DNA of 64,000 nucleotides, taken from NCBI RefSeq assembly GCF_025602895.1, contig NW_026516203.1:62001-126000 (forward strand), given 5' to 3'. How positions within the stretch are numbered: the first letter of the stretch is position 1; each line of letters begins with the position of its first letter. Under the pieces are notes generated by a model, which was given only the letters and a program-made list of their open reading frames with translations, was not told where the DNA came from and did not search any database. This DNA comes from Polychytrium aggregatum. Its lineage: Eukaryota > Chytridiomycota > Chytridiomycetes > Polychytriales. The translations under genes and the position numbers were made by a program. This document shows positions 46,201 through 57,735 of the stretch, piece by piece.

Positions 46201-47899
46201 CTGGGCGACGTAGATGCTTGCTTGCCCACTTTCGACGTTGACATCAGTGCAGGCGGCGCCAAGATAGCAAAGGTACCAGTGGTGCTCCTGCCAGGTGTCC
46301 ACGACGGCGTTCCATCCGACATAGAAGATTGTACAGGCCCCCGAAAGCAGCACGACGGCGAGAAAGACAAAGATGACGATTCCGTTTGTGAGCCGCTCGA
46401 GGGCCGGCGCCTTGGTTCTGCTTGAGGACGTGGCGTTTTTTCGGATCTTGGTGTCTTCGCCTGTGTAGACGGCGATTCCGTAGACGTACTTTGTGTTCTT
46501 GAGCGTGGATCCACGAAGGAGGAGTTGGTTGACGGTCAGCGGATATCGGCCGCCTGAGCTATCCTCCAAATACCCGTCAAAGCTGTATAGGTCCTCCTTT
46601 GGTGGCTGCGCGTGAATGTAGCCTGAGACCAGTGCGAAGCAAATGTCAGCCCGGCAGTCTGGGCCGCCCGCACTCGGAGGTGAATGTCACCCGCGGTCAA
46701 AGTTAAGCAGAACGCATTCATCGCATGTTTGCTGCGGGGACCACGACAAAAGCGACATGCACAGGATCATTCTGCGCGCGTTCCTCACCCTGGAATCCCG
46801 ACAGGCTCTCGAGGCTGGTGATCGCGTTGCATGTGGAGCTGAGGGCTTGTTTCTGTTTGAGATTGGTTTCGCCGTCGAGGTTGGCGGTTTCGACGAACGC
46901 GATTCCTTCTGGATGGGACGACGCCAGGACCACCAGATCGACCGGCAAGACCTCGTGCTCGTCGATCCGAACGATGGTGCCGACGGTGATGTTTTTCCGG
47001 AGCTCCTGGCCCCACTCAAAGCGCGGTGGACTGGAACCTTTGGCGGCCTCGAGCTTGGTCACGATACCGTTGTTTTCGGTGTTATCGGATATGTGTCTGC
47101 AGTAGTCGTCGTAGCCCTCGCGTGCCATCGAGAGAAGCACGGTGAGGCCCAGCGGGAAGATGGTCGTGAACCGGCCAGTGGGACTCCAACCCGGCACCAT
47201 CTGCAGCCCACACACCAGCAAAAAGTACATATTGGCGACCTTGCTGAACTGGGCGTAGAGCTGCTTCGGCACAAAGGTCAGCGGCGTGTAGCGCGACGTG
47301 CGGACGGTGTTGTCCTTGAATCCGCCGCTTGGGCCACGGAGAAGCGGGACGACGACGGAGAGAAAGGCATTCGCGAGCCAGACCGTGAAGCCAAAGTGCC
47401 GGGTGATGAAGTTGGAGTGACGCGATACGACCGGGAGGTCGGGCATATCGAGGTTGACCGTGAGACTGGCCTCGGGCGTAGGCGGGTTGATGGAGATGAT
47501 GCGGCCGATCTTTGGAGTCGTGTTGATCTTTCCGGCCATCGAGCTCAGCGCCGACGACCGTCGCCGGTCTTCGGAGGATTTTTTCGAGAGCTCGTCAGCA
47601 AGCGAGAAGATGGACTCGTTGCCCTGCTTTGTGCCTCCAAACGCCCGGTTGACGTGCGATTTGACTTTGGTGCTGCTGGCAGATTTTTTCAACTCGTCTT
47701 TATACTCCTCGTGTGATTCCGAATACGATGCATCGCACGACTCGGCGTGCGATGTCCCAACGTTCTCGGTCGATTTGGAAACGTCCTGGGCCGACGTGCT
47801 TTCGCCAGGATCGGCGCTGATGCCATTTTCGCTGTCATCTGAGGCACTGAGGACCGCGAGTCGCGGCAAATTCGGATACGAAGGTGGCTTTGCATCCAT
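43228..47899 (-). CDS. P4-type ATPase, phospholipid flippase (DNF-like)
   Basis: Exons 47899-46789 and 46622-43228, phase-1 GTGAGG...CAG intron, give 1501 residues, the upper end of the family. The N-terminus is Ser/Glu-rich and disordered to about 120. YTPLTFVPKQLYAQFSKVAN opens the transporter. The A-domain DGETN, the phosphorylation loop IFSDKTGTLTEN, the N-domain SSPDEVALVNAARD, LTGDKKETAVNIAYNCGL and the hinge AIGDGANDIPMIQTAHVGIG are all intact, with ten TM helices in total. DGET and the P4 loop signatures show a lipid rather than ion pump; size suggests the yeast Dnf1/2 or Neo1/ATP10-like side. It moves aminophospholipids to the cytosolic leaflet and normally needs a CDC50 partner. The C-terminus is long and charged. 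Confidence 0.92.
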
Positions 47900-48562
47900 G
47901 ATACCCCAGAGCTTACGCGAGTTGACGGAGAGCTATTCCAAGGCGGAGGCGAGAGACTGATGGCAAAACGGGTACTCGGGTAAATTCAGCGATGCTCCAG
48001 AAGCAGAGAATGGCCGAAAGATTATGGTTAGAGTGCTGCTTCGACATTGACGCCCCCCAAAGGTCTGCACCTGCGCCCGTGCTCTTGTCAGGTTCGTGTG
48101 TGGCCCCATTGCGGCCTTGATTGGTGACATCAGTCGCTGGGGCATCAGTTGTACATGAATCGACGGCATTTTTGAGCACGTTGCTTGTATGGCAATCTGC
48201 AAGCGGGATATTTCATTCGCTCACAAAATGGCTGAGGCACTCAGTGCCTATCGTTCGTTTCTTTGATGGAACGCATTCACCCCCATCTTTCATCCACAAC
48301 GACCATACACCTCTTGGAGGCAACGCAAGGGATATGCCTCCCGCTGCCGTCGCCCGAGCCCCGTCAAGTACTTCGATATCGACTGGATGTATTCAGGCCA
48401 TACCGGCGGAGATAACTCCATTCCGAGAAAGCGAGAACGCCACTGGTAGCCTTGATGGTAAGCAACAGTAGTTGACGTGCACATGGCCTGTCGACAAACT
48501 GCAGCAAATACCCGAGCATCCGTTGTCTCGCGCTATCTATTGAGGATGGCGAGTGCTCAAGC
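47900..48562. other. Intergenic, no gene seen
   Basis: About 660 bp containing the P4-ATPase promoter and the 3' flank of the EFHC1-like gene. No supported feature. Confidence 0.5.
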
Positions 48563-51246
48563 CTATGCTGCGATCTCGCGGGCAGCCTGCGGGAAGTACT
48601 CGGGATGGGCAGACATATACTTGACCGTGTACTCGTCGGCGTTGGTGATGACGAACGGATGACGATGAAACACCAGACGAGCGCCTGAGAGAAGCAAGAT
48701 GGAGATGAACACCCACGTCCGATTGCTCAGCATGTACATGACTGAGTAGCAGCTCCGGAGATGTCATGTTGCTGGGCTGCTCAACCTCGCACCATCCAGT
48801 CGCAGTACTTACCAACATAAAAGTCCGAGGTTCCGTAGTAGGTGGTGCCGTCGGGCTTGCGAATCTTGCCTTTCTCAAGGAACTTTCCGCCAATGATTCC
48901 AGAGTTGCGCTGGTGGGGTTCAAAGACGGCAATGGTGTCGTCGGCCAGATAGAAGCTGATAACAAACTTCCGGTCTTTGTCGATCTGCTTCTCGGTCTCG
49001 AGAACAGCAGAAAAGCGGAGGCAAACGCCGTCGTACATCATCATCTGCTTGAAGTCCTTCTTTGGAGCTTCATCAGGGAGAAGCTGCGCGACAGGAGCAC
49101 GATTTACGAATGAGGCAGCGACTTCTCGGCTGAGGGCCGCAGCGGGATCGGGCTCCTCGTAGTCCTCGATCCGGATGGGATCAAAGTTCTCTAGGCCGTA
49201 CTTTTCGGCATAGTACTGTCGCGTGAAGCCATCACAGTCGCAGATAACGAACGGTCGGCCATAAAAATGCAGAACAGAGCCGATGGACAGATCGCTGTCT
49301 TTGTAGTAGCCCTCGGGGTTCTCGAGCTCGGCGCCACCGCCATTCACATAGTGGTTGACCCGAACATGGGGCCGTTTGGGCAGGCGGCAGCGCCCAAGGA
49401 ACTGCGTGTTGCTCTCTCGGCCCGAGTTTGCCGGGATCGACTCAATGATTTCGATCGTGTCATCGGACAAATAGTAGTGGACGATCATGTGTCTGACATC
49501 ACCAAATACCGAGTTGGTGTCGTCCCAGACACAATAGAACCGAAGAACGCGTCTGTCGTTTTCGAGGAACTTTTTGAGCGAGGTTTTGGGAGGGCAGGGG
49601 CGGGTGGCCTTCATTCGCGAGAGCAGCTCGTTGCGGTACAGTTCGTACTGATCCTTCGGGAACTCGCCGTTCTTGGGGACCGCGATATCCAGGGCCACGA
49701 GAAAGTCCTGGTGAAGGTATTGCGCCGGTTCAGTTCCATGCCGCGTCGTGTGAGTGCTCGAGTTCTTGCCGACCGACTCGGACACGACTGGTATATAGAA
49801 TTGGCCACACGGCCTGCTACCAGCTACGATGAAATGATCCGTGTAGTTCCACAGAGTCCCAGGCTCGTGCTTCGGAACAAGTGCCACTCGACCCTGCGCC
49901 CCACTATCGCAGCCGCCATACCCTAGTGAACTGATCGCATCCAACAATCTTGAAAGTGCGGGCATAGAAGGTCACTTCTCGGTCGACATTGAAGTCGTTG
50001 ATGGTGTAGTGCTGTCCCTTGGGAGAGTCTGCCTTTGGAATGCGGTGTCGCCGGATCAGGGTGCCTGAAACAGGAGAGGGTAGATCGCTGAGTCGAGGCC
50101 GATGGGTTGCTGAAGGAGCCACCTCAAGCAGGTCGCCTCAGCCGCTACATAGGAGGCGCGGCAAGGATGCTCGTCTGCCTACCCTGAGGGATACCACTGT
50201 TGGGAGTCTTGGGCTCGCTGACATGCACAGTGTCGTCTTCGAGGTAGAAGTAAATGTTGACTCTGCGCGAGGAACGCCAGATGCACACCAGTTAGTACAC
50301 ACCGTCAGCAGGATGGAGTCTGTAATAACGGAGAGTCTGTAATAACGGAGAGCCTGCATTTACCAAGACATCAACGGACTCGCTGCGCTCCTCAATGCGC
50401 TGAAAACGCTGCGGCTCCCTGATTTCGCCAGCTGCAATGCCGCCCGCCCCGACTGGCCGTCGCTTACTTTCGGACTCGGTACTGTTCCTCGCGCTTCTCG
50501 TGGACGGCTTCCTGGAAGTACGCATAGAACCTGAGCACCTTGAGAGAAAGGCAGGAGTCAGCCCTGGGTCCACGAATGACACTGTTTTCAGACGCCCAGA
50601 CACGCCATTTGGACTGGACATCATAGTCCCTCGAACCAGGAGCATTACTGCGTGGCGCTTGGAAATGGCCGTACTTTGCGATCAAAGGCCACCCAGGCTG
50701 GCACGCTCTCGCCCATGTTGTTAGCATGGGGATACATCTCCGCCGACGTCTTCAGCTTGGACTCATTCTGGCCGCGAAGCAGCTCGCCCCCTATCGAGAA
50801 TGCCAGTTAGCGGCGTTTGATTCTCCATCATTCACAGTACAATGTCGTCATGTTGAAGCCAATAAACAGCACAGACGGCTCATCACGAAGCGTTGCGAGT
50901 CGCTGTCGACCGGGCCGTGTCTGGCGCCAGCATCATAGGGAGATGCGATTCATGTCTCGACCGAACAGTTACCAATCCCAGGAGCCTCCTCGCGAAAGAC
51001 CGGAACGCCGTTGCAGTAGTCAAAGGCGTGGGATTTTCTCTTGTTATCGATGTTCTGAAACGAGGCGGCCGAGCAAGTTCGCCAAAGGTGAGTCCGGCGG
51101 TCGTGCTCGCCCATATGGCGACGCATTTCCTCGACGCTCCTTCGCAGAGCATCAGGTTGAGCTACTGCACCTACCCGGTTCAAATCGAACGTGTGTCCCG
51201 GGAGAAACGGGAGTTGCTTTTGAAGCTCGTTGAGGGTGCCGTCCAT
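48563..51246 (-). CDS. EFHC1/RIB72-like ciliary doublet-microtubule protein (three DM10 domains)
   Basis: A multi-exon gene from ATG 51246 (MDGTLNELQKQLPFLPGHTF, the family N-terminal motif) to stop 48563. DM10-1: VLRFYAYFQEAV ... VNIYFYLEDDTVHV ... NSGIPQGTLIRRHRIPK ... FKIVGCDQFTR. DM10-2: RVLRFYCVWDDT ... MIVHYYLSDDTIEI ... RPFVICDCDGFTRQYY. DM10-3: MMMYDGVCLRFSAVLE ... FVISFYLADDTIAVFE ... GTTYYGTSDFYVGK ... HPFVITNADEYTVKY. This triple DM10 set is EFHC1/EFHC2/RIB72, an inner-junction protein inside axonemal doublets, which implies a flagellated zoospore. The protein ends 20 residues after DM10-3, so the C-terminal EF-hand pair of animal and algal homologues is missing. Confidence 0.9.
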
Positions 51247-51663
51247 CTTGTGTGTGTCGTGATGAACTTTGGAGTAGTTTGCCGAACAAGTGGTCTGATT
51301 TGCAGCTGAGGATGTGCTGACGGGCCGTGGATGCGACGATGGTATGGACTTGACAAGTCAGTGCTTTGCGAAATATCCCGATACCGTCTGCAGGCCCTCC
51401 CGATGGTGGCTAGAACACTGCGATCCCGTCGTTGCTGATGGCCGTCGCCCCAGTCGATACTGAGGTGGCCGGCGTCAGCAGTGCTCCAATCGAGCCACCA
51501 AATGACGTCGCCGCGAGATCCTGTGATTCGGTCGATTGGACTGCCCAAGCCAGTGTCGCGGCGGATTCGATTTAAAAGCGAGCATATGGAGAAACTGAGA
51601 GCATATGGAACGGCTGCGAGCATATGCAACGGCGGCGCTATAAGACGCCAGAGCTCCGCGATC
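51247..51663. promoter_or_regulatory. Shared divergent promoter, with a 19-bp triple repeat
   Basis: 417 bp between the EFHC1-like and receptor start codons. At 51581-51637 a 19-bp unit (gagcatatggaacggctgc type) occurs three times, placing CATATG at 51583, 51602 and 51621 exactly 19 bp apart. It lies 40-80 bp upstream of the receptor ATG, a plausible regulatory or 5' UTR element. Confidence 0.55.
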
Positions 51664-54600
51664 ATGAAGCCATCCAGGATCTGCCTCGACGTCGCAAGCA
51701 TGCTCGACCGCAGGCCAACGTGGATGTTCATGCTGTTCCTGCTGCTTCCACTTCAAATCAAAGTAGTTGCGGGAACGCAGCGCACCACCCCCTTGGTTGT
51801 TGGATTCCTCTGCGCCATCAGCGATCCGCCACTATGGTAAGCATTGCCATCGCGACAGGACCGAGATCTCGAAGACGAGGGAAGGAAAGCCAAACGTGTG
51901 TGGATGGAAAGCTGCATATCCAGAGTCAAGGCTTCACAGCTCTCGCGACGACGGCTCACTCGGCCAGCGGGTTGTGGGCATGGGAATACCTTCCGCACAT
52001 CCAGGAGCCACGAACTGGCTCGCGCTCATGGCTTTGGTTCTCGCGTTGCTTTCGACTGCAGGTGCCCCACTGTCGCCGAGATGCTCAGCTTTCGCATTGA
52101 GCAGATCAACAACAATACCTTTGATCCGAATCTTTTGCCCGGAGCCCAAGTATCTTTGCTTTATGATACCGTCAACCCAGTGCCATCCAGTGTCGTCCAG
52201 CGAGTCTACCAGATGATCGCGAGTGGCGCCACCGCCATCATTGGTAACGGGTCGAGTTTGGGGATGCTACTCCGGAGCTTGTCGTGTATCAACCGCAAAT
52301 AGCCCAGCTATCAATCTCAGTCGATGCCTTCCGCCGTTTCGCCCGCATCGAGTGCACTTCCCAATAGCCGTTTGCTGATGCCACAGGTCCAGGGGTCTCG
52401 AGCGTTGCAACAACGGCGTCAATTATAATGCAGGGCTACACGATTCCCCAGTGCGATGGCGTGACGACCCTCGCAGATTTAAGCAACAAGGTTTCGTATT
52501 TCAACTTTGTAGGTAACATGTGCGCTTATCGGGCGTGCTGCTCGGGATTTCGCGGCTCTGTATCTTGCGCAGCGCCTGGCTACTGATACCAACTCGACGA
52601 AACTCCCCCGCCTCAAAGCTCCGAACCGTCCAACCCGATAATCACCGAGTCGCCTCGTTGCTTGAATTTGTGAAATGGAAGTCGTGGAGAATGATTGCGA
52701 TCTTGGTATGGCGAGCCCCGTGTGCTGCAGCCATACTGGTGGCGTATTTTGCTTGATGGAGACTGTCCTTGAGCTGAACCAAGTTGCTCTCGCTACTGCC
52801 GGCAATGTCGATTGATAGGCCACCAATGATGCTCTTGGCACTCAATGTACGTATTTTCAGCATTTGGCACGATAAATGGGTTGCTCGGGGTGAGTCCCAC
52901 ATCTCCAGCCGACCACGACCGCTTATTCGCACATATCGGAAAACGCCAGTGCTCGACAATGCCCTGCAGCAAGCCGCAACCAGCAACATCATCGTCCTCG
53001 CCTCAGCCCAGATCAGTCCCCAAGTCAATACTGGCGAAATCGAGAACGCCGTCATTACTCTCAAAACCTGTGGCGCGGCCATATTCTTGTTCTTGGGAAC
53101 TGCGGATGTGTGGGTGAAAACGCAAGGATATCTCAGGTACAACCGTCTGCAGCTGCCACGGAGGGATAGATTGCGAAATGGCATCCCTCTCGGAATCGAT
53201 GTCGGTGGTGGCGAGCAGAGCATTTACAAATGCGTGGGCAGCTCAGCGGCACTTCTGACGAACTCGCCTCCTCCTCCTGAATCAGTAACGGAGGAATATA
53301 CGGGCCAGACTATGTGTGGATGCTCGAAGTCGACCAGAATCAGACACAGCTCGCATCTGCGTCGGCCTTAGACGGTACAATTGTGAGTCTCGAAGCAACC
53401 GCAATCCATTTGCATGCACTTGCCTACTTGACTTGGAGCGGCACTGTAACTCGCTGCGCGTCGCTGTTCATTGTTGTTGTTCAGATTAGTACCCCGCTCG
53501 AGCAAATCGAGCCATACACTTTGAACTTTACATCGGCGTGGGGCGCTTCGAACATCACACGGTAAGGCTGAGTAGGTATACAAGGCATCGACAGGATGCA
53601 GAGGCGATATGTGGGGAGCGTAAACCCGTGCTAGGTGTCTCAAATCTCATCTGCTGTTGGCTATCACTGATGTCATTTGCGCCGGTACAGCTATCCATAT
53701 TCCCGGCTGCCCTTGTTGAGCGACTCTCTGTAAGTTGTGAAATATGGCAGTGCGGCGTTGCCATGCACTTTATTGGTAGTTCCACGGTCCAATTGCACTG
53801 GCTCTTTACACTCGTGAAGATGCTTGCTGGCCTGTGACTGCATTGTGCCCTCGAGACTTGCGCCCGTATCTCCAACATGTAATGTGGACAATCATGGACA
53901 TCTCTGAGAAGCCAAGCTCACACGATATGCGCACACCCAAACTCTGCACTCGTAGATATACCTTGGATTGTCTCTCAGTGCTCCTCTACGGATTCAACCA
54001 GGTAGTGGGTCTGATGCTGCAAGTTGGCGAGAATGATGCCGCGCTCGCACTGCGTCTCGCATGATTTACCTAACCCTGTGTCCTTGTGTCTTTGACTCCA
54101 CTGTGCCGGGCGCATCGTGATCAAGTTGTTGCAATCAAATACATCGTACTCGCTGGCCAATCTTGCCGCTGGGAATCTCAGGGGGAGCTATCAGTTTCCT
54201 GCAACCTTCAGCAATCCAAACATCTCTCTGCAGACTTCGCCACAGATGTTGCTCGATTGTACGTATCTTGGCACCGTTGCTCTCGGCTGGTGAAAACGAT
54301 TCCTGGGCCTTGGGAGTTTGAGGGATGAGGAAGCAGCAAGATGGCAAGGTCGTCGCTGTGTCAGCCTAACCGATGCTTGACTTGACTGTCGATTCCCTTC
54401 ACCAGCGAACGGGGATTTGATGGGGTATGATATCATTCCTGTCGGCATAATTGCACGCATACCATATTCTAGGGCCAGCAGCATCCGATGTGTCCAAAGC
54501 CGCCAGAGCCGCTCGCTTTGATTTGAGGCACGATTTTCACGCGATGAGACTCAGCCCCGCTTCGGATCCGATCTGGCTTTCCACAGCGCATATCAGTTCT

Positions 54601-57406
54601 ACTACTCGAGACTAGGCAGCGCCATTCCGTTTGCCGTGTACTATTCGAGCAACAACACATGGTCCAATATCTCGGGTGCAACGCTTGTGTATGCTGGAGG
54701 GTCCACCGTTGATCCACCAGATACCTTGAAAAGTGGGTATTCGTTGCGTGGGTCCGAAAAACGTGATCGCCAAAGCATCGTGCCTATTCCCGACACACCG
54801 AAGCCATCGAAGCCGCGCCGACGCCGCTCTCATCTCTCTCGCACGTTTGATTCAGATCTAACCTGTCCAGCGGGCACGGCAATGTCGCTCACAAGTGTCA
54901 ACAACATCAATGTGATGATATGCACTTCATGCCAGTCTGGAACATTCAACCTTGTTCCAGGAGATCCCTGCTGGCCGTGTCCCCCGGGAGGCATATGCTC
55001 TGGCGGGGGCAGTCTGCTGGTCCAGGCCGGGTGGTGGCGAGATCCATCTTCAAGCCTCTCCAATCCGCAGCTCTACTACTGCACCAGTGGCACGAACTGC
55101 TGTTCGGTGGGTGATCGGACTGCGATGTCAACTGCCAAGCACCCTGAAAGAGAGTGCCGATATCCCTCTCGTGAAAGCGCGTGCTGACACCTACTCTTCA
55201 TCGTGATGCCTCAAAGAGTGGCGGTTGTCCGCTGGAAACGCAATGCGACGGCGACTCGAACGGCATTCTCTGCGACGGCTGTCCGAGCGGCATGTCCATG
55301 TGGGGATATACATGCAGCGTATGCAACTCGGTATCAGGTGGCCTGATGTTCTTGATCTTGATCGTTGGGATCGGAGTCAGTATCCTCAGCATCATTCTGC
55401 CGGGGGCTTCGTCCGTGTTTCTTCAGGAAATGGTGAGTCATGACCGCCGTGTGTATAAATGGGGCAGCATCGAATCGACTTGCACCAGACTATTGTCATT
55501 GGGCCTGATGTGGCCAAGGCGATAATGATCGCAAGGCAGCGTATGCTGAGAATGAACGCTATCCGTCTCAGCTCTTCTTTTACCAGGTATGCCTCACCAT
55601 GCGGGATTGCGTCGCGCCATGCAATACTCCGCATAATCCAGGACGGGAATCATGGCTGACACGCGCGAGCAGCTCGCAGGTCTCATATTGGACCCGCAAG
55701 CAGAGATCTGGAAGTATCTGTCGCTCCTGCGCATTCAACTCAGCAATCTGATGAGCCTCAGCACAAGCACAAGTCTTTGTCTCTTCCCGACCCAAACCTA
55801 CGGTCGCGTCCTCTTCAACTTTGTCTGGCCGGCGACTTTCCGTAAGTCGCTGAAAGTTGGAGCCATCGATGCCGCCGTTTGTTTGCGAGGCAGAGCACCG
55901 GACATTATAATAGCATTGGATTCTGTCTCGATTCATCGGGAGTGCCATTGCCCATGTTTGCTGATGGCATATCATCCATTCGACTGACCGTATGCACTCG
56001 TTCACCACCCTCCAGTCATCGAGCTCCTTTTGATTTATCTCGCAATCCGAATGATCCATAAGCTGGCGGCAACAAATGCGATGGCTGAATGGATCCAAAG
56101 GCGTCTGCCGACCTATCTCCAGCCAAATATGATGAGGAGTGTGTTCATGAAAAGTAAGCCTCGGCACCCTGCTCGGAGTAATCGGCACCCAGCACGGAGT
56201 AATCGGCATCATCTTGGCATGCCTCCTGCTGGCTGGTGGCCATTTACCTCTGGAGAGCGGCGCCGCGTCCCGCAACTTATCAGTCTGTTGACATCCTGTT
56301 TTGTGGGTGGGGATGGGAATCGCGCAGGTCTGATCACCATCACGCTCCTGATCCACCTTCCCGTCGTCGATTTGAGCTTGGCACTCTTTGACTGCGAGCG
56401 CATCGGCAGCCAGTCCTATCTCCGAGCCCATCCATCAATCCAGTGCTTCAATAGCCAGCAGCACATCATCCTGATGGTCATTGGAACGATTGTGTTGGTG
56501 GGCTGCATCATTGTCTTTCCCATTCTGACTGCTTGGCTACTCTGGAAGCGCAACCACGGCGACAAGCTGGACGACCATGATCTGGCCGCGCTGGTGACGC
56601 CATTCAAGCGCCGATACTACTAGTAAGCCAGCGATGATGGGGGGGTGGATATCGGGATGTCATCGTGAAACCAATGTCGCGGCAGATGTACCGGATGTGG
56701 CAGATGCGATGGAGGTGAGGGACGGACTGTGGACTGTGGACTGCGTGCGCTCCGGCCGCTCGATGTTGCGGCTTTGCACTCATCGCCTCTCGTGCTCGTC
56801 CACTCCGACGTCCCCCCCCCAACTCTCACGGCCGCCAGCTACTACGTTGTCGATGTCATGGAACGCACGTTGTTGATCATTTTGACAGTCGCCTATGGCT
56901 CGACCGACGCCTCGGTCTATGCCACGGGCGTATTCGTTGGGCTCTGGGTGATTGCCGTTCCCCACGGAATTGTGCGGCCGCACTCGACGGTCTTTGAAAA
57001 CGTCACCAAATCAGCCAGGCTCCTGTGTCTCATGGGCCTGTGCCAACACCGCACTTCGTCCAACGAGTACTGGACGACCGGCATTCTGCTGGTTCTGCCG
57101 GCTCTCTTGGTCGTGTGGCCGATCTACCAGGGCTGTCGATATGTTTCGACCGAGGGCGTCCAGCAGATCCGGAAGAGAATGAACAGCGTTCCCAAAGGCG
57201 TCCTCACGAACCAGAGCCCGAATGAGAGCCAGAGCCAGAACTCGAGCTCAAGCCCAAGTCCAAGCCCAAGCCAGAACCAGAGCCGCAAGTCCGTGTCCAA
57301 GGTCGAGGAAATGCGCCTCGGATATAAGACAACGACAAGACTGCGTGAATCGTCCGTCAGCCGCACAACGACATCGGGCTCCGGGCATGGCATAGACCAG
57401 TGTTGA
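51664..57406 (+). CDS. Large multi-exon membrane receptor: ANF-type ligand-binding region, Cys-rich region, multiple TM segments
   Basis: Many short exons. Start ATG 51664 (MKPSRICLDVASMLDRR) with a hydrophobic core FMLFLLLPLQIKVVAG, a signal peptide or anchor. The next exons resemble periplasmic-binding/ANF_receptor folds: TPLVVGFLCAISD, EMLSFRIEQINNNTFDPNLL, QVSLLYDTVNPVPS, IASGATAIIGNGSS, WKSWRMIAIL and KTCGAAIFLFLGT. A Cys-rich juxtamembrane region follows (CTSCQSGTFNLVPGDPCWPC, CDGDSNGILCDGCPSG ... CSVC). The membrane part has at least seven hydrophobic helices (GGLMFLILIVGIGVSILSII, HIILMVIGTIVLVGCIIVFP, VVDVMERTLLIILTVAYG, GILLVLPALLVVWPIY). The cytosolic tail is Ser/Gln/Asn-rich and ends GSGHGIDQC. 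The layout recalls class-C-like receptors, but the TM part is not a clear GPCR. Exon borders are approximate. Confidence 0.7.
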
Positions 57407-57735
57407 GCGCTAGTGCACCGAGCTGAGGCGCATTCCTCGGCAGTACAGGGCGCCATTGGCACACATGTATCGGCTGAACACACAGCGCGTGTAAGTTACG
57501 GGGATCAATCATGGACAAGAGGGTTCCCAAGGCTGTTCATTCAGACTGAATCGCACAAAGCAACAAGACAAGGTTCAAGGCATTCCATGTTGTCATTCAG
57601 AAACAGCGCCTCTGGGTCGGACAGCATGGACGAGGCAATATACAAGATGTATGAACCCATGTCTTTTGTGCTGGCAAAAGAGGCATGATGCACATCCAGG
57701 AAACGGTGGGGGGGGGTGGAAGGGGAAGGGGAAAC
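57407..57735. other. Intergenic between convergent receptor and eRF1 genes
   Basis: About 330 bp. Contains a run of nine G near 57708 just beyond the eRF1 stop. No gene. Confidence 0.55.
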
